Below, one piece after another: positions 9,329-17,154 of a DNA stretch of 64,000 nucleotides. The stretch comes from Flavobacterium notoginsengisoli. GTDB lineage: Bacteria; Bacteroidota; Bacteroidia; Flavobacteriales; Flavobacteriaceae. The translations under genes were made by a program, and so were the position numbers. The DNA is taken from positions 62,001 to 126,000 of the forward strand of contig NZ_JACHLB010000010.1 of NCBI RefSeq assembly GCF_014207905.1, given 5' to 3'. Within the stretch, counting starts at the first letter, position 1; each line of letters opens with the position of its first letter. Below the pieces are notes generated by a model that saw only the letters and a list, made by a program, of their open reading frames with translations, had not been told where the DNA came from and searched no databases.

Positions 9329-10690
9329 ATGGACTTTTCAAAAAACATTTTAGAAACAATTGGCAACACGCCATTGGTAAAACTCAACAAAATTGTTGCT
9401 GAAATTGATGCGTTAGTATTGGCAAAAGTCGAAACCTTTAATCCAGGTAATTCTGTGAAAGACAGAATGGCTGTAAAAATGATTGAAGATGCAGAGGCTG
9501 ATGGCCGATTGAAACCTGGAGGAACTATTATTGAAGGAACTTCAGGAAATACAGGAATGGGATTAGCACTTGTAGCAATCGTAAAAGGATATAAGTTAAT
9601 TTGCGTAATCTCAGATAAACAGTCTAAAGAAAAAATGGACATTCTTCGTGCTGTTGGAGCCAAGGTTGTTGTTTGTCCTACAGATGTAGAACCGACAGAT
9701 CCTCGATCTTACTATTCGGTTTCTAAGCGTTTGGCAGAAGAAACACCAAATTCTTGGTATGTAAATCAGTATGATAACATGTCAAATTCATTGGCACATT
9801 ACGAACAAACAGGTCCAGAAATTTGGAAACAAACTGAGGGTAAAATCACGCATTTCGTAGTTGGTGTTGGAACGGGAGGAACAATTTCTGGTGTTGGAAA
9901 ATATTTGAAAGAGAAAAATCCAAACATTAAAATTTGGGGAATCGATACTTATGGTTCAGTTTTTAAAAAATACCACGAAACTGGAATTTTTGATGAGAAT
10001 GAAATTTATTCTTACATAACAGAAGGAATTGGAGAAGATATTTTACCTAAAAATGTCGATTTCTCTTTAATAGATGGATTTACAAAAGTAACAGATAAAG
10101 ATGCAGCGGTTTATACTAGAAAAATTGCTTTAGAGGAAGCTATTTTTGTTGGAAATTCTGCCGGAGCATGTATTAAAGGTTTACTCCAGTTAAAAGAACA
10201 TTTTAAACCTGATGATGTTGTTGTAGTGCTTTTTCATGATTCTGGAAGCCGTTATGTTGGTAAAATGTTCAATGATGATTGGATGCGTGAACGTGGATTT
10301 TTAGAAGAAAACGTTACTAAGGCCGAAGATGTGATTAAAGATCATATTGATAAAGAATTAATTGTTGTACGTACAGAAGAATTAGTTTCGCACGCAATTG
10401 AACGTATGCGTAAGTATAAAATTTCGCAAATTCCTGTTGTCGATATTAACGGATTTGTCGGCTCTGTTGATGAAACAGACTTATTTAGAAGTTATGTGGC
10501 AGATAAAAATGTAGCCGAAAAACCAATTAAAGAAGTAATGGGAAAACCATTTCCAATTGTAAAATTAGGAACGCCAATCGAAGAAGTGTCAAAACTTTTC
10601 TCAAAAGAAAATGATGCAGTATTGGTTGACTTAGGAAATGGACACCATCATATTATTACGAAATATGATATTATCGGTTCGATAAAATAG
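9329..10690 (+). CDS. PLP-dependent cystathionine beta-synthase / cysteine synthase with CBS pair
   Basis: The 453-residue protein joins a fold-type II PLP domain (about 1-315) to two CBS domains (about 335-453). The PLP lysine is Lys44 in N-S-V-K-D-R. The cofactor-binding loops G-T-S-G-N-T-G (70-76) and G-V-G-T-G-G-T-I-S-G are intact. The enzyme either condenses serine and homocysteine to cystathionine or makes cysteine from O-acetylserine and sulfide. The C-terminal CBS pair, typical of the eukaryotic-type cystathionine beta-synthase and its bacterial relatives, would sense an adenosyl ligand such as AdoMet. Sequence alone does not fix the substrate. It lies downstream of the porin gene and ends at a terminator. 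Confidence 0.88.
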   Translation: MDFSKNILETIGNTPLVKLNKIVAEIDALVLAKVETFNPGNSVKDRMAVKMIEDAEADGRLKPGGTIIEGTSGNTGMGLALVAIVKGYKLICVISDKQSKEKMDILRAVGAKVVVCPTDVEPTDPRSYYSVSKRLAEETPNSWYVNQYDNMSNSLAHYEQTGPEIWKQTEGKITHFVVGVGTGGTISGVGKYLKEKNPNIKIWGIDTYGSVFKKYHETGIFDENEIYSYITEGIGEDILPKNVDFSLIDGFTKVTDKDAAVYTRKIALEEAIFVGNSAGACIKGLLQLKEHFKPDDVVVVLFHDSGSRYVGKMFNDDWMRERGFLEENVTKAEDVIKDHIDKELIVVRTEELVSHAIERMRKYKISQIPVVDINGFVGSVDETDLFRSYVADKNVAEKPIKEVMGKPFPIVKLGTPIEEVSKLFSKENDAVLVDLGNGHHHIITKYDIIGSIK

Positions 10691-10708
10691 GGATCTAAAA
10701 ATAAAATT

Positions 10709-10752
10709 AATCCATAAATCTGATTGTTTAACGATTGGATTTGTGGATTTTT
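10709..10752 (+). terminator. probable intrinsic terminator
   Basis: A 12-bp stem with G-T pairs (AATCCATAAATC / GATTTGTGGATT) and a 17-nt loop is followed by a short T-rich stretch, 18 nt after the stop of the CBS-domain enzyme. Confidence 0.5.
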
Positions 10753-10768
10753 CATTTAAAAATTTAAA

Positions 10769-11251
10769 ATGAATTTTACAGCAATTGATTTTGAAACAGC
10801 AACTGGATATCATCCTTGTTCGGTAGGAATTGTTACAGTTCAAAACGGGGTAATTATAGACGAATTTGTGTCTTTAATTAAGCCTCCAAATAATGAATAT
10901 AATCCATTTACTATCCGTGTTCATGGGATTTATCCTAAAGATACAATTAATGCGAAATCTTTTTTTCAAGTTTATCCCGAAATTGAAAAGAGATTGAAAA
11001 ATCGTGTTGTTGTGGCGCATAACGAAAGTTTTGATCGTAATGTTTTAATGAAAACAATGTTGCTTCATGGCTTGAATTACGAGGATTTAAACATTGCAGC
11101 AAAATGGGAGTGTACCGTCAAAATCTATAAAGCAAAAGGATTTAAACCAACAAAATTAAGTGATTGTTGTCGCCAAATGAATATCCAGCTTAATCATCAC
11201 GAGGCTTTGTCAGATGCGCGTGCTTGCGCTAAACTATATATGCTTAAATAA
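10769..11251 (+). CDS. DEDDh-family 3'-5' exonuclease (DnaQ-like)
   Basis: This 160-residue protein is a single exonuclease domain. Exo I is A-I-D-F-E-T-A (Asp7, Glu9), Exo II is V-A-H-N-E-S-F-D, and Exo III is H-E-A-L-S-D-A-R-A-C with the His and Asp of the DEDDh subclass. The fold is that of the polymerase III epsilon proofreading subunit, but there is no beta-clamp or alpha-binding tail, so it may act alone in DNA or RNA repair. It is transcribed in the same direction as its neighbours, after a likely terminator. The substrate is unknown. Confidence 0.85.
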   Translation: MNFTAIDFETATGYHPCSVGIVTVQNGVIIDEFVSLIKPPNNEYNPFTIRVHGIYPKDTINAKSFFQVYPEIEKRLKNRVVVAHNESFDRNVLMKTMLLHGLNYEDLNIAAKWECTVKIYKAKGFKPTKLSDCCRQMNIQLNHHEALSDARACAKLYMLK

Positions 11252-11323
11252 ATTATTTTTTGTAAGAAAAGTAATAAAAAAATATTATTTTTAGATTTTA
11301 AAAATATGCTTTAAAATTTAAAA

Positions 11324-12595
11324 ATGAGAGAAGACTTTCTTCATTATCTCTGGAAATTCAAGAAGTTTGATTCTTTGAATTTAAAAACTGCTAAAGGAGA
11401 GGTAATTACAGTTCTTAAAATAGGTGATTATTTGGAGCTTTCGGGCCCGGATTTTTTCAACGCCCATATAGAAATTGGAAATCAAAAATGGGCAGGCAAT
11501 GTTGAGATCCATTTAAAATCTTCAGATTGGTATCTTCACAATCATGAAAATGATCCTGCATATAAAAATGTTATTCTGCATGTAGTGTGGGAAAATGATA
11601 CAGCAATTTTTAGAGAAGACAATACAGAAATTCCTGTTTTGGTTCTTAAAGATTATGTGGAAAAAGAAATAATTGAAAACTACAGCGCATTAGTTTCTCC
11701 AAAAACTTGGATTTCATGTGAGAAGCAACTGAAGGATGTAGATCGATTTGTTTTTGCGAGCTGGAAAGAGAGATTATTTTTAGAACGTTTAGAACGTAAA
11801 TCTAAGTTTATTTATGATTTATTAGAAGAGACAAATAAAGATTGGGAAGCTGTTTTGTTTTGCCTTTTAGCAAAGAATTTTGGTTTAAATACGAATGGAA
11901 ATTCCTTTCTGCAAATTGCTAAATCAATTCCGTTTTCAATTATTAGAAAAGAAAGTTTTGAAAACGAAAACCTCGAAGCGTTATTCTTTGGGACTGCTGG
12001 TTTATTAAATGTGGAAAAAGAAGACATCTATTTTAAAGATTTAAAATTTAGATATTTTTATTTGCTGCATAAATATCAATTAGAGAGAACGTTTGTAGAA
12101 CCGCTGCAATTTTTTAAACTCCGCCCAGATAATTTTCCAACAATTAGACTTTCGCAGTTGGCAGGTTTATATCACAAGTATCAAAACTTATTTTCTAAAG
12201 TAATCGATTTAAAAGCTGTTGATAGTGTTTATAATTTGTTTGCTGTTTCGGTAAGTAATTATTGGATAGATCATTATCAATTTGATAAAGAAAGTCCTAA
12301 GAAAGCAAAGTCATTATCAAAATCGTTTTTAGATTTGATAGTTATAAACACTATTATTCCTATTCAGTTTGCTTATTCTGCTACATTAGGAGAAACCGAT
12401 ATCGAAAATTTAATGGATTTCATGAATGAAGTCGCGCCAGAGAAAAATGCGGTAATAGATAAATTTAATTCGTTTGGAATAAAATCAAAAAATGCATTTG
12501 AAAGTCAGACTTTATTAGAACTAAAAAATGAATATTGTAATCATAAAGCTTGTTTGAAATGTGGAATTGGAGTAGAGCTTCTAAAAAATAATTAG
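11324..12595 (+). CDS. DUF2851 family protein
   Basis: The 423-residue cytoplasmic protein has the features of the Bacteroidota DUF2851 family: an N-terminal M-R-E-D-F-L-H-Y-L-W start, the G-N-V-E-I-H-L-K-S-S-D-W motif near residue 60, H-V-V-W near 90, and a C-terminal cysteine cluster C-N-H-K-A-C-L-K-C-G-I-G that resembles a metal-binding knuckle. There is no signal peptide or membrane segment. Function is not known. Its position after an exonuclease and before a PspC-like protein gives no strong functional hint. Confidence 0.85.
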   Translation: MREDFLHYLWKFKKFDSLNLKTAKGEVITVLKIGDYLELSGPDFFNAHIEIGNQKWAGNVEIHLKSSDWYLHNHENDPAYKNVILHVVWENDTAIFREDNTEIPVLVLKDYVEKEIIENYSALVSPKTWISCEKQLKDVDRFVFASWKERLFLERLERKSKFIYDLLEETNKDWEAVLFCLLAKNFGLNTNGNSFLQIAKSIPFSIIRKESFENENLEALFFGTAGLLNVEKEDIYFKDLKFRYFYLLHKYQLERTFVEPLQFFKLRPDNFPTIRLSQLAGLYHKYQNLFSKVIDLKAVDSVYNLFAVSVSNYWIDHYQFDKESPKKAKSLSKSFLDLIVINTIIPIQFAYSATLGETDIENLMDFMNEVAPEKNAVIDKFNSFGIKSKNAFESQTLLELKNEYCNHKACLKCGIGVELLKNN

Positions 12596-12604
12596 ATAAT
12601 TTTG

Positions 12605-12612
12605 TATTTTTG
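12605..12612 (+). promoter_or_regulatory. candidate -7 box of the PspC-domain gene
   Basis: TATTTTTG matches TAnnTTTG, beginning 9 nt after the DUF2851 stop and ending 57 nt before the next ATG. No TTTG is present at the -33 position. Confidence 0.35.
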
Positions 12613-12631
12613 TAACTCACATTATTATGTG

Positions 12632-12663
12632 AAATCTAAAATCTTAACTCAAAAATCTAAAAT
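12632..12663. repeat. two copies of an AAATCTAAAAT(C) motif
   Basis: AAATCTAAAATC at 12632-12643 and AAATCTAAAAT at 12653-12663. The same 12-mer recurs between tRNA genes at 18747-18758, so this looks like a dispersed low-complexity intergenic motif. Confidence 0.5.
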
Positions 12664-12669
12664 TATAAA

Positions 12670-12897
12670 ATGTCTGCTATTTTAAAACTTAAATTCTTTT
12701 TTGAAAAATACGGTTTTCATGTTTCTTCAAGATTGGCAGATAAACTTGGAATGCGCGTAACAAATGTGAGATTGTTTTTTATTTATATCTCTTTTGTTAC
12801 AGCTGGTTTAGGATTTGGAGTCTATCTGACTTTGGCATTTTGGATTCGATTGAAAGATTTAATTCGCTCAAAAAGAACATCAGTATTTGATTTATAA
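12670..12897 (+). CDS. small PspC-domain membrane protein
   Basis: This 75-residue protein is essentially one PspC domain: an amphipathic N-terminal part with L-A-D-K-L-G-M-R-V-T-N-V-R-L-F-F-I-Y followed by one hydrophobic segment (about residues 36-56) and a basic tail. PspC domains occur in phage-shock and envelope-stress proteins that sit in the inner membrane; standalone copies of this size are common in Flavobacteria. There is no DNA-binding domain, so the usual database name 'transcriptional regulator' is not justified by the sequence. It is followed by a strong terminator. Confidence 0.75.
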   Translation: MSAILKLKFFFEKYGFHVSSRLADKLGMRVTNVRLFFIYISFVTAGLGFGVYLTLAFWIRLKDLIRSKRTSVFDL

Positions 12898-12900
12898 AAA

Positions 12901-12930
12901 AAAGCTCCAAATTTAGATTTGGAGCTTTTT
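12901..12930. terminator. bidirectional terminator between PspC gene and permease
   Basis: A perfect 12-bp stem AAAGCTCCAAAT / ATTTGGAGCTTT with loop TTAG, A-run before and T-run after. The two flanking genes converge on it. Confidence 0.9.
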
Positions 12931-12948
12931 ATTTGAAAATAGTATTTT

Positions 12949-14418
12949 TTATTCTTCAGTAGTATCTTGATTAAGTCTTGATCTTTTCTTGCTGTATCCG
13001 AAATAAACCAGAATACCAATAGCAAGCCAGCCAAGTGATAATAATTGAGCATCGATACTCAAATTGATAATTAAATATGTATTGATTGCAATACCTAATA
13101 CTGCAATAACTGGCAATGCAGGAACTTTAAATGTTCTGTTTAATCCAGGTTGTTTAACTCTCAAGATCCAAACAGCAATACAAACCATTGTAAAGGCAAA
13201 TAAAGTACCGAAACTTGTCATATCTGCTAACTTGTTAATTGGGGTAAATGCGGCAACTGTAGCGATGATACCTCCTAAAATCATTAAGTTAGTTTTTGGC
13301 GTTCCAGAAATAGGATTTACTTTAGAGAAAACAGATGGAATTAAACCGTCTTTAGACATTCCAAGGAAAATTCTAGATTGTCCCATAATCATTACCATTA
13401 ATACAGAAACTAAACCAATTGTAGCAGCAATTGTAATAATAAATCCTGCCCAACCTTGTCCTGCAATGTCAAAAGCATAAGCAACAGGAGCTTTAATAGC
13501 TTCTGGATATTTTCCTAGTGGGTTAAAGTCTTGGTAATTCATCATTCCTGTTAATACTAAAGAAACAAGAATATATAAAGTTGTACAGATTAATAATGAA
13601 GCAATAATAGCAAACGGAACATCTTTTTTAGGATTGATAGCTTCTCCAGCTTGTGTAGATACGGCATCAAAACCAACATAAGCAAAGAAAATTGCTGCAG
13701 CTCCCGAAACAATACCTCCAATTCCGTAAGCATTGTGAGTAGTTTCCTTTTCAATAATTTGAGTGGCTTCTGGAATAAATGGGCTCCAGTTTGCAGTATT
13801 AATAAAGAAAAGACCAGCAATAATTACGAAGATCACCGCAGATACTTTAAGGATAACAATTGCATTATTTGCTTTTGCAGCACTTTTTGTTCCTTTAATA
13901 AGTAATGAAATAACTAGTATAACGATTAAGAAAGCAGGAAGATTCATTGAAAATCCTTCTCCTGTGTAGCTTGTAGGGTCTGTTGTAAGCCATTCAGGGA
14001 GTTGAATGTGAAATATTTTAAGCAATTTATTAAAATATCCTGACCAGGAAACGGCGACGGTCATCGAGCCCATTGCATATTCGAGAATAAGTCCCCAGCC
14101 AATTATCCAAGCAAAAATTTCTCCAATAGTACCATAAGCATATGCATAAGCAGATCCTTCAACAGGTAATATCGAAGCAAATTCAGAATAGCAAAGAGCC
14201 GCAAATACACAGGCAATACCTGCAATAATAAACGAAATTGCTAATGCTGGACCTGCATGATAATAAGCCCCAGTACCAGTAAGTACAAAAATTCCTCCAC
14301 CGATAATGGCACCAACACCAATGGCAGTAAGACTCCATTTTCCTAGGACTCTCTTTAAATCACTTTTTTTCATATCAGCCTCAAAGGCAGATATTGGTTT
14401 AACTCTCCAAATTGACAT
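12949..14418 (-). CDS. APC-superfamily amino acid permease (cationic amino acid transporter type)
   Basis: The 489-residue integral membrane protein has about 12-13 hydrophobic helices. The first helix carries the APC signature G-V-G-A-I-I-G-G-G-I-F-V, and helix 3 has the S-E-F-A-S-I-L-P-V-E-G-S-A-Y-A-Y motif typical of the cationic amino acid transporter branch. It probably exchanges or imports amino acids across the inner membrane using ion gradients. It is a single-gene unit, preceded on its strand by a TACATTTG box and ended by a bidirectional terminator. A second permease of the same superfamily but a different branch is encoded at 51929-53341. Confidence 0.9.
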   Translation of the reverse strand: MSIWRVKPISAFEADMKKSDLKRVLGKWSLTAIGVGAIIGGGIFVLTGTGAYYHAGPALAISFIIAGIACVFAALCYSEFASILPVEGSAYAYAYGTIGEIFAWIIGWGLILEYAMGSMTVAVSWSGYFNKLLKIFHIQLPEWLTTDPTSYTGEGFSMNLPAFLIVILVISLLIKGTKSAAKANNAIVILKVSAVIFVIIAGLFFINTANWSPFIPEATQIIEKETTHNAYGIGGIVSGAAAIFFAYVGFDAVSTQAGEAINPKKDVPFAIIASLLICTTLYILVSLVLTGMMNYQDFNPLGKYPEAIKAPVAYAFDIAGQGWAGFIITIAATIGLVSVLMVMIMGQSRIFLGMSKDGLIPSVFSKVNPISGTPKTNLMILGGIIATVAAFTPINKLADMTSFGTLFAFTMVCIAVWILRVKQPGLNRTFKVPALPVIAVLGIAINTYLIINLSIDAQLLSLGWLAIGILVYFGYSKKRSRLNQDTTEE

Positions 14419-14450
14419 ACTATTTTATTGGTTTATTTGTTATTAAGTGC

Positions 14451-14458
14451 CAAATGTA
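14451..14458 (-). promoter_or_regulatory. candidate -7 box of the permease gene
   Basis: On the minus strand this reads TACATTTG, an exact TAnnTTTG match, 32 nt before the permease ATG. There is no TTG at -33. Confidence 0.45.
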
Positions 14459-14633
14459 TTGTTTTTTGTAAAAAATAAAAACATTTATCATGTTTTAAGT
14501 TATAAAATCTTTATTTTTTTTACAGTACTCTCAAGAATATTTCCTTATGTGTTGACATTCATTAAATTAATTGCTTATTTATAAAACATTCAATAATTTT
14601 TTAAAAACTACTTTTCTTACTAATTTTTATTGA

Positions 14634-14641
14634 TAAATTTG
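14634..14641 (+). promoter_or_regulatory. candidate -7 box of the HhH protein gene
   Basis: TAAATTTG matches TAnnTTTG and lies 54 nt before the ATG at 14696. The upstream -33 element is not evident. Confidence 0.35.
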
Positions 14642-14695
14642 AAAGTTTTTTCTTTCTTTTTTATTTAGTTATAAAACTAAAGTTTTTTTTATATC

Positions 14696-15583
14696 ATGAA
14701 TTTCAAGCAGTTTAGTAGGTTTTTTCATTTTTCAAAGCAACAGCAAATAGGAGTATTTATTCTCTTTGTTATAATAATTGGATTGCAGTTTTTCTATTTA
14801 TTTTCTGATTTTGAAGTTTTGGATATAAAAGACCTAAATAAAGATAAGTGGATGGCTTATCAATCTGAAATAGATAGACTTAAATTAAATACAGAAGGTA
14901 AAAAAACGACTAATTATCCGTTTAATCCTAATTTTATTTCTGATTATAAAGGTTATAAATTAGGAATGACCGTTGAAGAGATAGATCGTTTAATGAAATT
15001 CCGAAAAGAAAATAAATATGTAAACTCGCCAGAAGAGTTTCGGAAAATCACAGGAATTTCAGATTCATTATTGAAAAAGATAGCTCCCTTATTTAAATTT
15101 CCAAATTGGACAAAGCAAAAAGCCAATTTAAAAGCACAGCAAATAGATTTTGTTCGAAATGATTTTCCAAAAAAAGAAAAGCTGAAAGTAATGGATATCA
15201 ATGAAGCTAGTCAAGAAGATTTGATGAAATTATATGGAATTGGAGAAGGATTATCAGGAAGAATACTAAAGCAAAAAGAGATTCTAGGTTGTTTTGTTTC
15301 AATGGAGCAGATGAAAGACATTTGGGGACTTTCGCCAGAAGTTATAGCTGAATTAAATACTCATTTTAAAGCGGTAATTCCTCCGACATTAAAGAAAATA
15401 AATGTCAATGATGCGTCTTTAAAAGAGTTGTCGCAATTTTCATATTTCAAATATGCCTTAGCAAAACAAATTGTAACATATAGAAGTATGAATGGAAATT
15501 TTAAGAATATTGAGGATTTAGCAAAAATTAAAGATTTTCCTGTAGAAAAAGCAAAAATAATTAGTTTATATTTGGAGTTCTAA
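14696..15583 (+). CDS. membrane-anchored helix-hairpin-helix (ComEA-like) protein
   Basis: The 295-residue protein has one membrane segment near the N-terminus (about 18-38), placing the rest probably in the periplasm. Three regions resemble helix-hairpin-helix motifs: F-R-K-I-T-G-I-S-D-S-L-L-K-K-I near 117, I-N-E-A-S-Q-E-D-L-M-K-L-Y-G-I-G near 168, and I-N-V-N-D-A-S-L-K-E-L near 237 followed by I-E-D-L-A-K-I near 275. Such motifs bind the DNA backbone non-specifically; ComEA uses them to bind incoming DNA in natural transformation. No other competence gene is adjacent and a role in DNA uptake is only inferred. The acyl-CoA dehydrogenase gene follows after 14 nt, so the two are probably cotranscribed. 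Confidence 0.75.
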   Translation: MNFKQFSRFFHFSKQQQIGVFILFVIIIGLQFFYLFSDFEVLDIKDLNKDKWMAYQSEIDRLKLNTEGKKTTNYPFNPNFISDYKGYKLGMTVEEIDRLMKFRKENKYVNSPEEFRKITGISDSLLKKIAPLFKFPNWTKQKANLKAQQIDFVRNDFPKKEKLKVMDINEASQEDLMKLYGIGEGLSGRILKQKEILGCFVSMEQMKDIWGLSPEVIAELNTHFKAVIPPTLKKINVNDASLKELSQFSYFKYALAKQIVTYRSMNGNFKNIEDLAKIKDFPVEKAKIISLYLEF

Positions 15584-15597
15584 AAAGAACACGACCA

Positions 15598-16740
15598 ATG
15601 AATTTTGATTATAACGAAACACAAATAATGATTGCACAGTCAATAAAAGACTTTGCAGAAAAAAACATGAGACCTTACATAATGGAATGGGATGAAGCTC
15701 AAATTTTTCCAGTTCCTTTATTCAAACAGCTTGGAGAAATGGGATTTATGGGGGTTTTAGTGCCGGAAGAATATGGTGGCTCAGGTTTAGGATATCATGA
15801 ATATGTAACTATTATAGAGGAGATTTCGAAAGTAGATCCTTCAATAGGTCTGTCAGTTGCGGCTCACAATTCTTTGTGTACGAATCATATTTTAACTTTT
15901 GGAAATGAAGAGCAGAAGAAAAAGTGGCTTCCTAAATTAGCTTCGGCAGAATATTTAGGAGCTTGGGGATTAACAGAGCATAATACGGGCTCTGATGCAG
16001 GCGGAATGAACACAACTGCGGTAAAAGATGGAGATCATTGGATAGTAAATGGAGCTAAAAATTTTATAACACATGCTATTTCAGGAGATATTGCTGTTGT
16101 AGTGGTTCGAACTGGAGAAAAAGGAGATTCAAAAGGAATGACAGCTTTTGTGTTCGAAAAAGGAATGCCAGGTTTCACATCGGGTAAAAAAGAGAATAAG
16201 TTAGGAATGAGGGCTAGTGAAACAGCGGAATTGGTTTTTGATAATTGTCGTATCCCTGATGAAAATAGGTTAGGCGAAGTGGGTCAAGGTTTTATTCAGG
16301 CGATGAAAATTCTAGACGGAGGAAGAATTTCGATAGGGGCTTTGTCCTTAGGAATTGCTAAAGGAGCTTACGAGGCGGCACTGAAATATTCAAAAGAAAG
16401 ACATCAGTTTGGTCAGCCAATTAGTAGTTTTCAAGGGATTTCATTTAAATTGGCAGATATGGCAACAGAAATCGAAGCTTCTGAGTTATTATTGCACAAA
16501 GCCGCATACTTAAAACAACAACATAAACCAGTTACAACATCTGGAGCAATGGCAAAAATGTATGCTTCAGAAGCTTGCGTTAAAATTGCGAATGATGCAG
16601 TTCAGATTCATGGTGGGTACGGTTATACTAAAGATTTTCCTGTCGAAAAATTTTACAGAGATTCAAAATTATGTACAATCGGTGAAGGAACAACAGAGAT
16701 TCAAAAATTAGTGATTTCTAGAAATTTATTGAAAGATTAA
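15598..16740 (+). CDS. acyl-CoA dehydrogenase
   Basis: This 380-residue FAD enzyme oxidises acyl-CoA to 2-enoyl-CoA in fatty-acid or branched-chain amino acid breakdown and passes electrons to an electron-transfer flavoprotein. It has the family length and layout: N-terminal helical domain, middle beta domain with W-G-L-T-E-H-N-T-G-S-D-A, and C-terminal domain with Q-I-H-G-G-Y-G-Y and the catalytic-base segment G-E-G-T-T-E-I-Q, in which Glu363 aligns with the base of medium/short-chain enzymes. Substrate chain length cannot be read from the sequence. It probably shares an operon with the upstream HhH protein although the functions appear unrelated. Confidence 0.92.
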   Translation: MNFDYNETQIMIAQSIKDFAEKNMRPYIMEWDEAQIFPVPLFKQLGEMGFMGVLVPEEYGGSGLGYHEYVTIIEEISKVDPSIGLSVAAHNSLCTNHILTFGNEEQKKKWLPKLASAEYLGAWGLTEHNTGSDAGGMNTTAVKDGDHWIVNGAKNFITHAISGDIAVVVVRTGEKGDSKGMTAFVFEKGMPGFTSGKKENKLGMRASETAELVFDNCRIPDENRLGEVGQGFIQAMKILDGGRISIGALSLGIAKGAYEAALKYSKERHQFGQPISSFQGISFKLADMATEIEASELLLHKAAYLKQQHKPVTTSGAMAKMYASEACVKIANDAVQIHGGYGYTKDFPVEKFYRDSKLCTIGEGTTEIQKLVISRNLLKD

Positions 16741-16804
16741 AGTTTTATAGGCACTTTAATATTCTGTAAATTCTATTCTGAAAAAATAATTCATAATTTA
16801 TGGC

Positions 16805-16833
16805 TTGTATTTAATAATTAATTTTTACATTTG
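16805..16833 (+). promoter_or_regulatory. promoter of rpsU
   Basis: TTG at 16805-16807, 18 nt spacer, TACATTTG at 16826-16833. Both boxes and spacing fit the Bacteroidota consensus. The predicted start at about 16840 leaves a leader of about 23 nt that consists mainly of the ribosome-binding site. Confidence 0.65.
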
Positions 16834-16846
16834 CAGCCTTAACGAG

Positions 16847-16854
16847 AGGAGGTG
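16847..16854 (+). promoter_or_regulatory. strong Shine-Dalgarno sequence of rpsU
   Basis: AGGAGGTG is fully complementary to the 16S anti-SD core and lies 8 nt before the ATG. The other starts in this window have A-rich leaders without a comparable SD. In Bacteroidia the anti-SD is occluded on the ribosome with help from bS21, so an SD on the bS21 mRNA itself would be read best by ribosomes lacking bS21. That is the autoregulation described for Flavobacteria. Confidence 0.9.
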
Positions 16855-16862
16855 TCTATATT

Positions 16863-17057
16863 ATGTTAATTATACCAATTAAAGACGGAGAAAATATCGA
16901 TAGAGCATTAAAGCGCTATAAAAGAAAATTTGATAAAACAGGAACTGTTCGTCAATTAAGAGCACGTACTGCTTTTATTAAGCCATCTGTTATTAAAAGA
17001 GCTCAAATTCAAAAAGCGGCTTACATTCAAGGCTTGAAAGATAGTTTAGAAAGTTAA
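16863..17057 (+). CDS. rpsU: 30S ribosomal protein bS21
   Basis: The 64-residue basic protein matches bS21 over its full length (N-terminal I-I-P-I-K-D-G-E-N-I, central R-A-L-K-R-Y-K-R-K-F). bS21 sits next to the 3' end of 16S rRNA on the small-subunit platform; in Bacteroidia it helps hide the anti-SD sequence. The gene has its own consensus promoter, an exceptional SD sequence and a downstream terminator, so it is an autonomous unit whose translation can respond to bS21 levels. It opens the long translation gene block that continues to rpoC. Confidence 0.97.
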   Translation: MLIIPIKDGENIDRALKRYKRKFDKTGTVRQLRARTAFIKPSVIKRAQIQKAAYIQGLKDSLES

Positions 17058-17077
17058 TATCAGCTTTTAAAAATAAT

Positions 17078-17126
17078 AACCGTTAGTAATCAAAATGTTT
17101 TAATTTTGATTCTAACGGTTTTTTTA
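17078..17126 (+). terminator. intrinsic terminator of rpsU
   Basis: Two-part stem: AACCGTTAG / CTAACGGTT, continued inward by AATCAAAAT / ATTTTGATT, followed by a run of T. It ends 29 nt before the recombinase gene. Confidence 0.9.
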
Positions 17127-17154
17127 TGTTTAATTTTGAGATATTTTATTTTCT

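Noticed and set aside
13064..13480. 138-codon frame on the plus strand inside the APC permease gene
   Set aside because: Antisense to conserved membrane helices and hydrophobic only because of the complementary codons.
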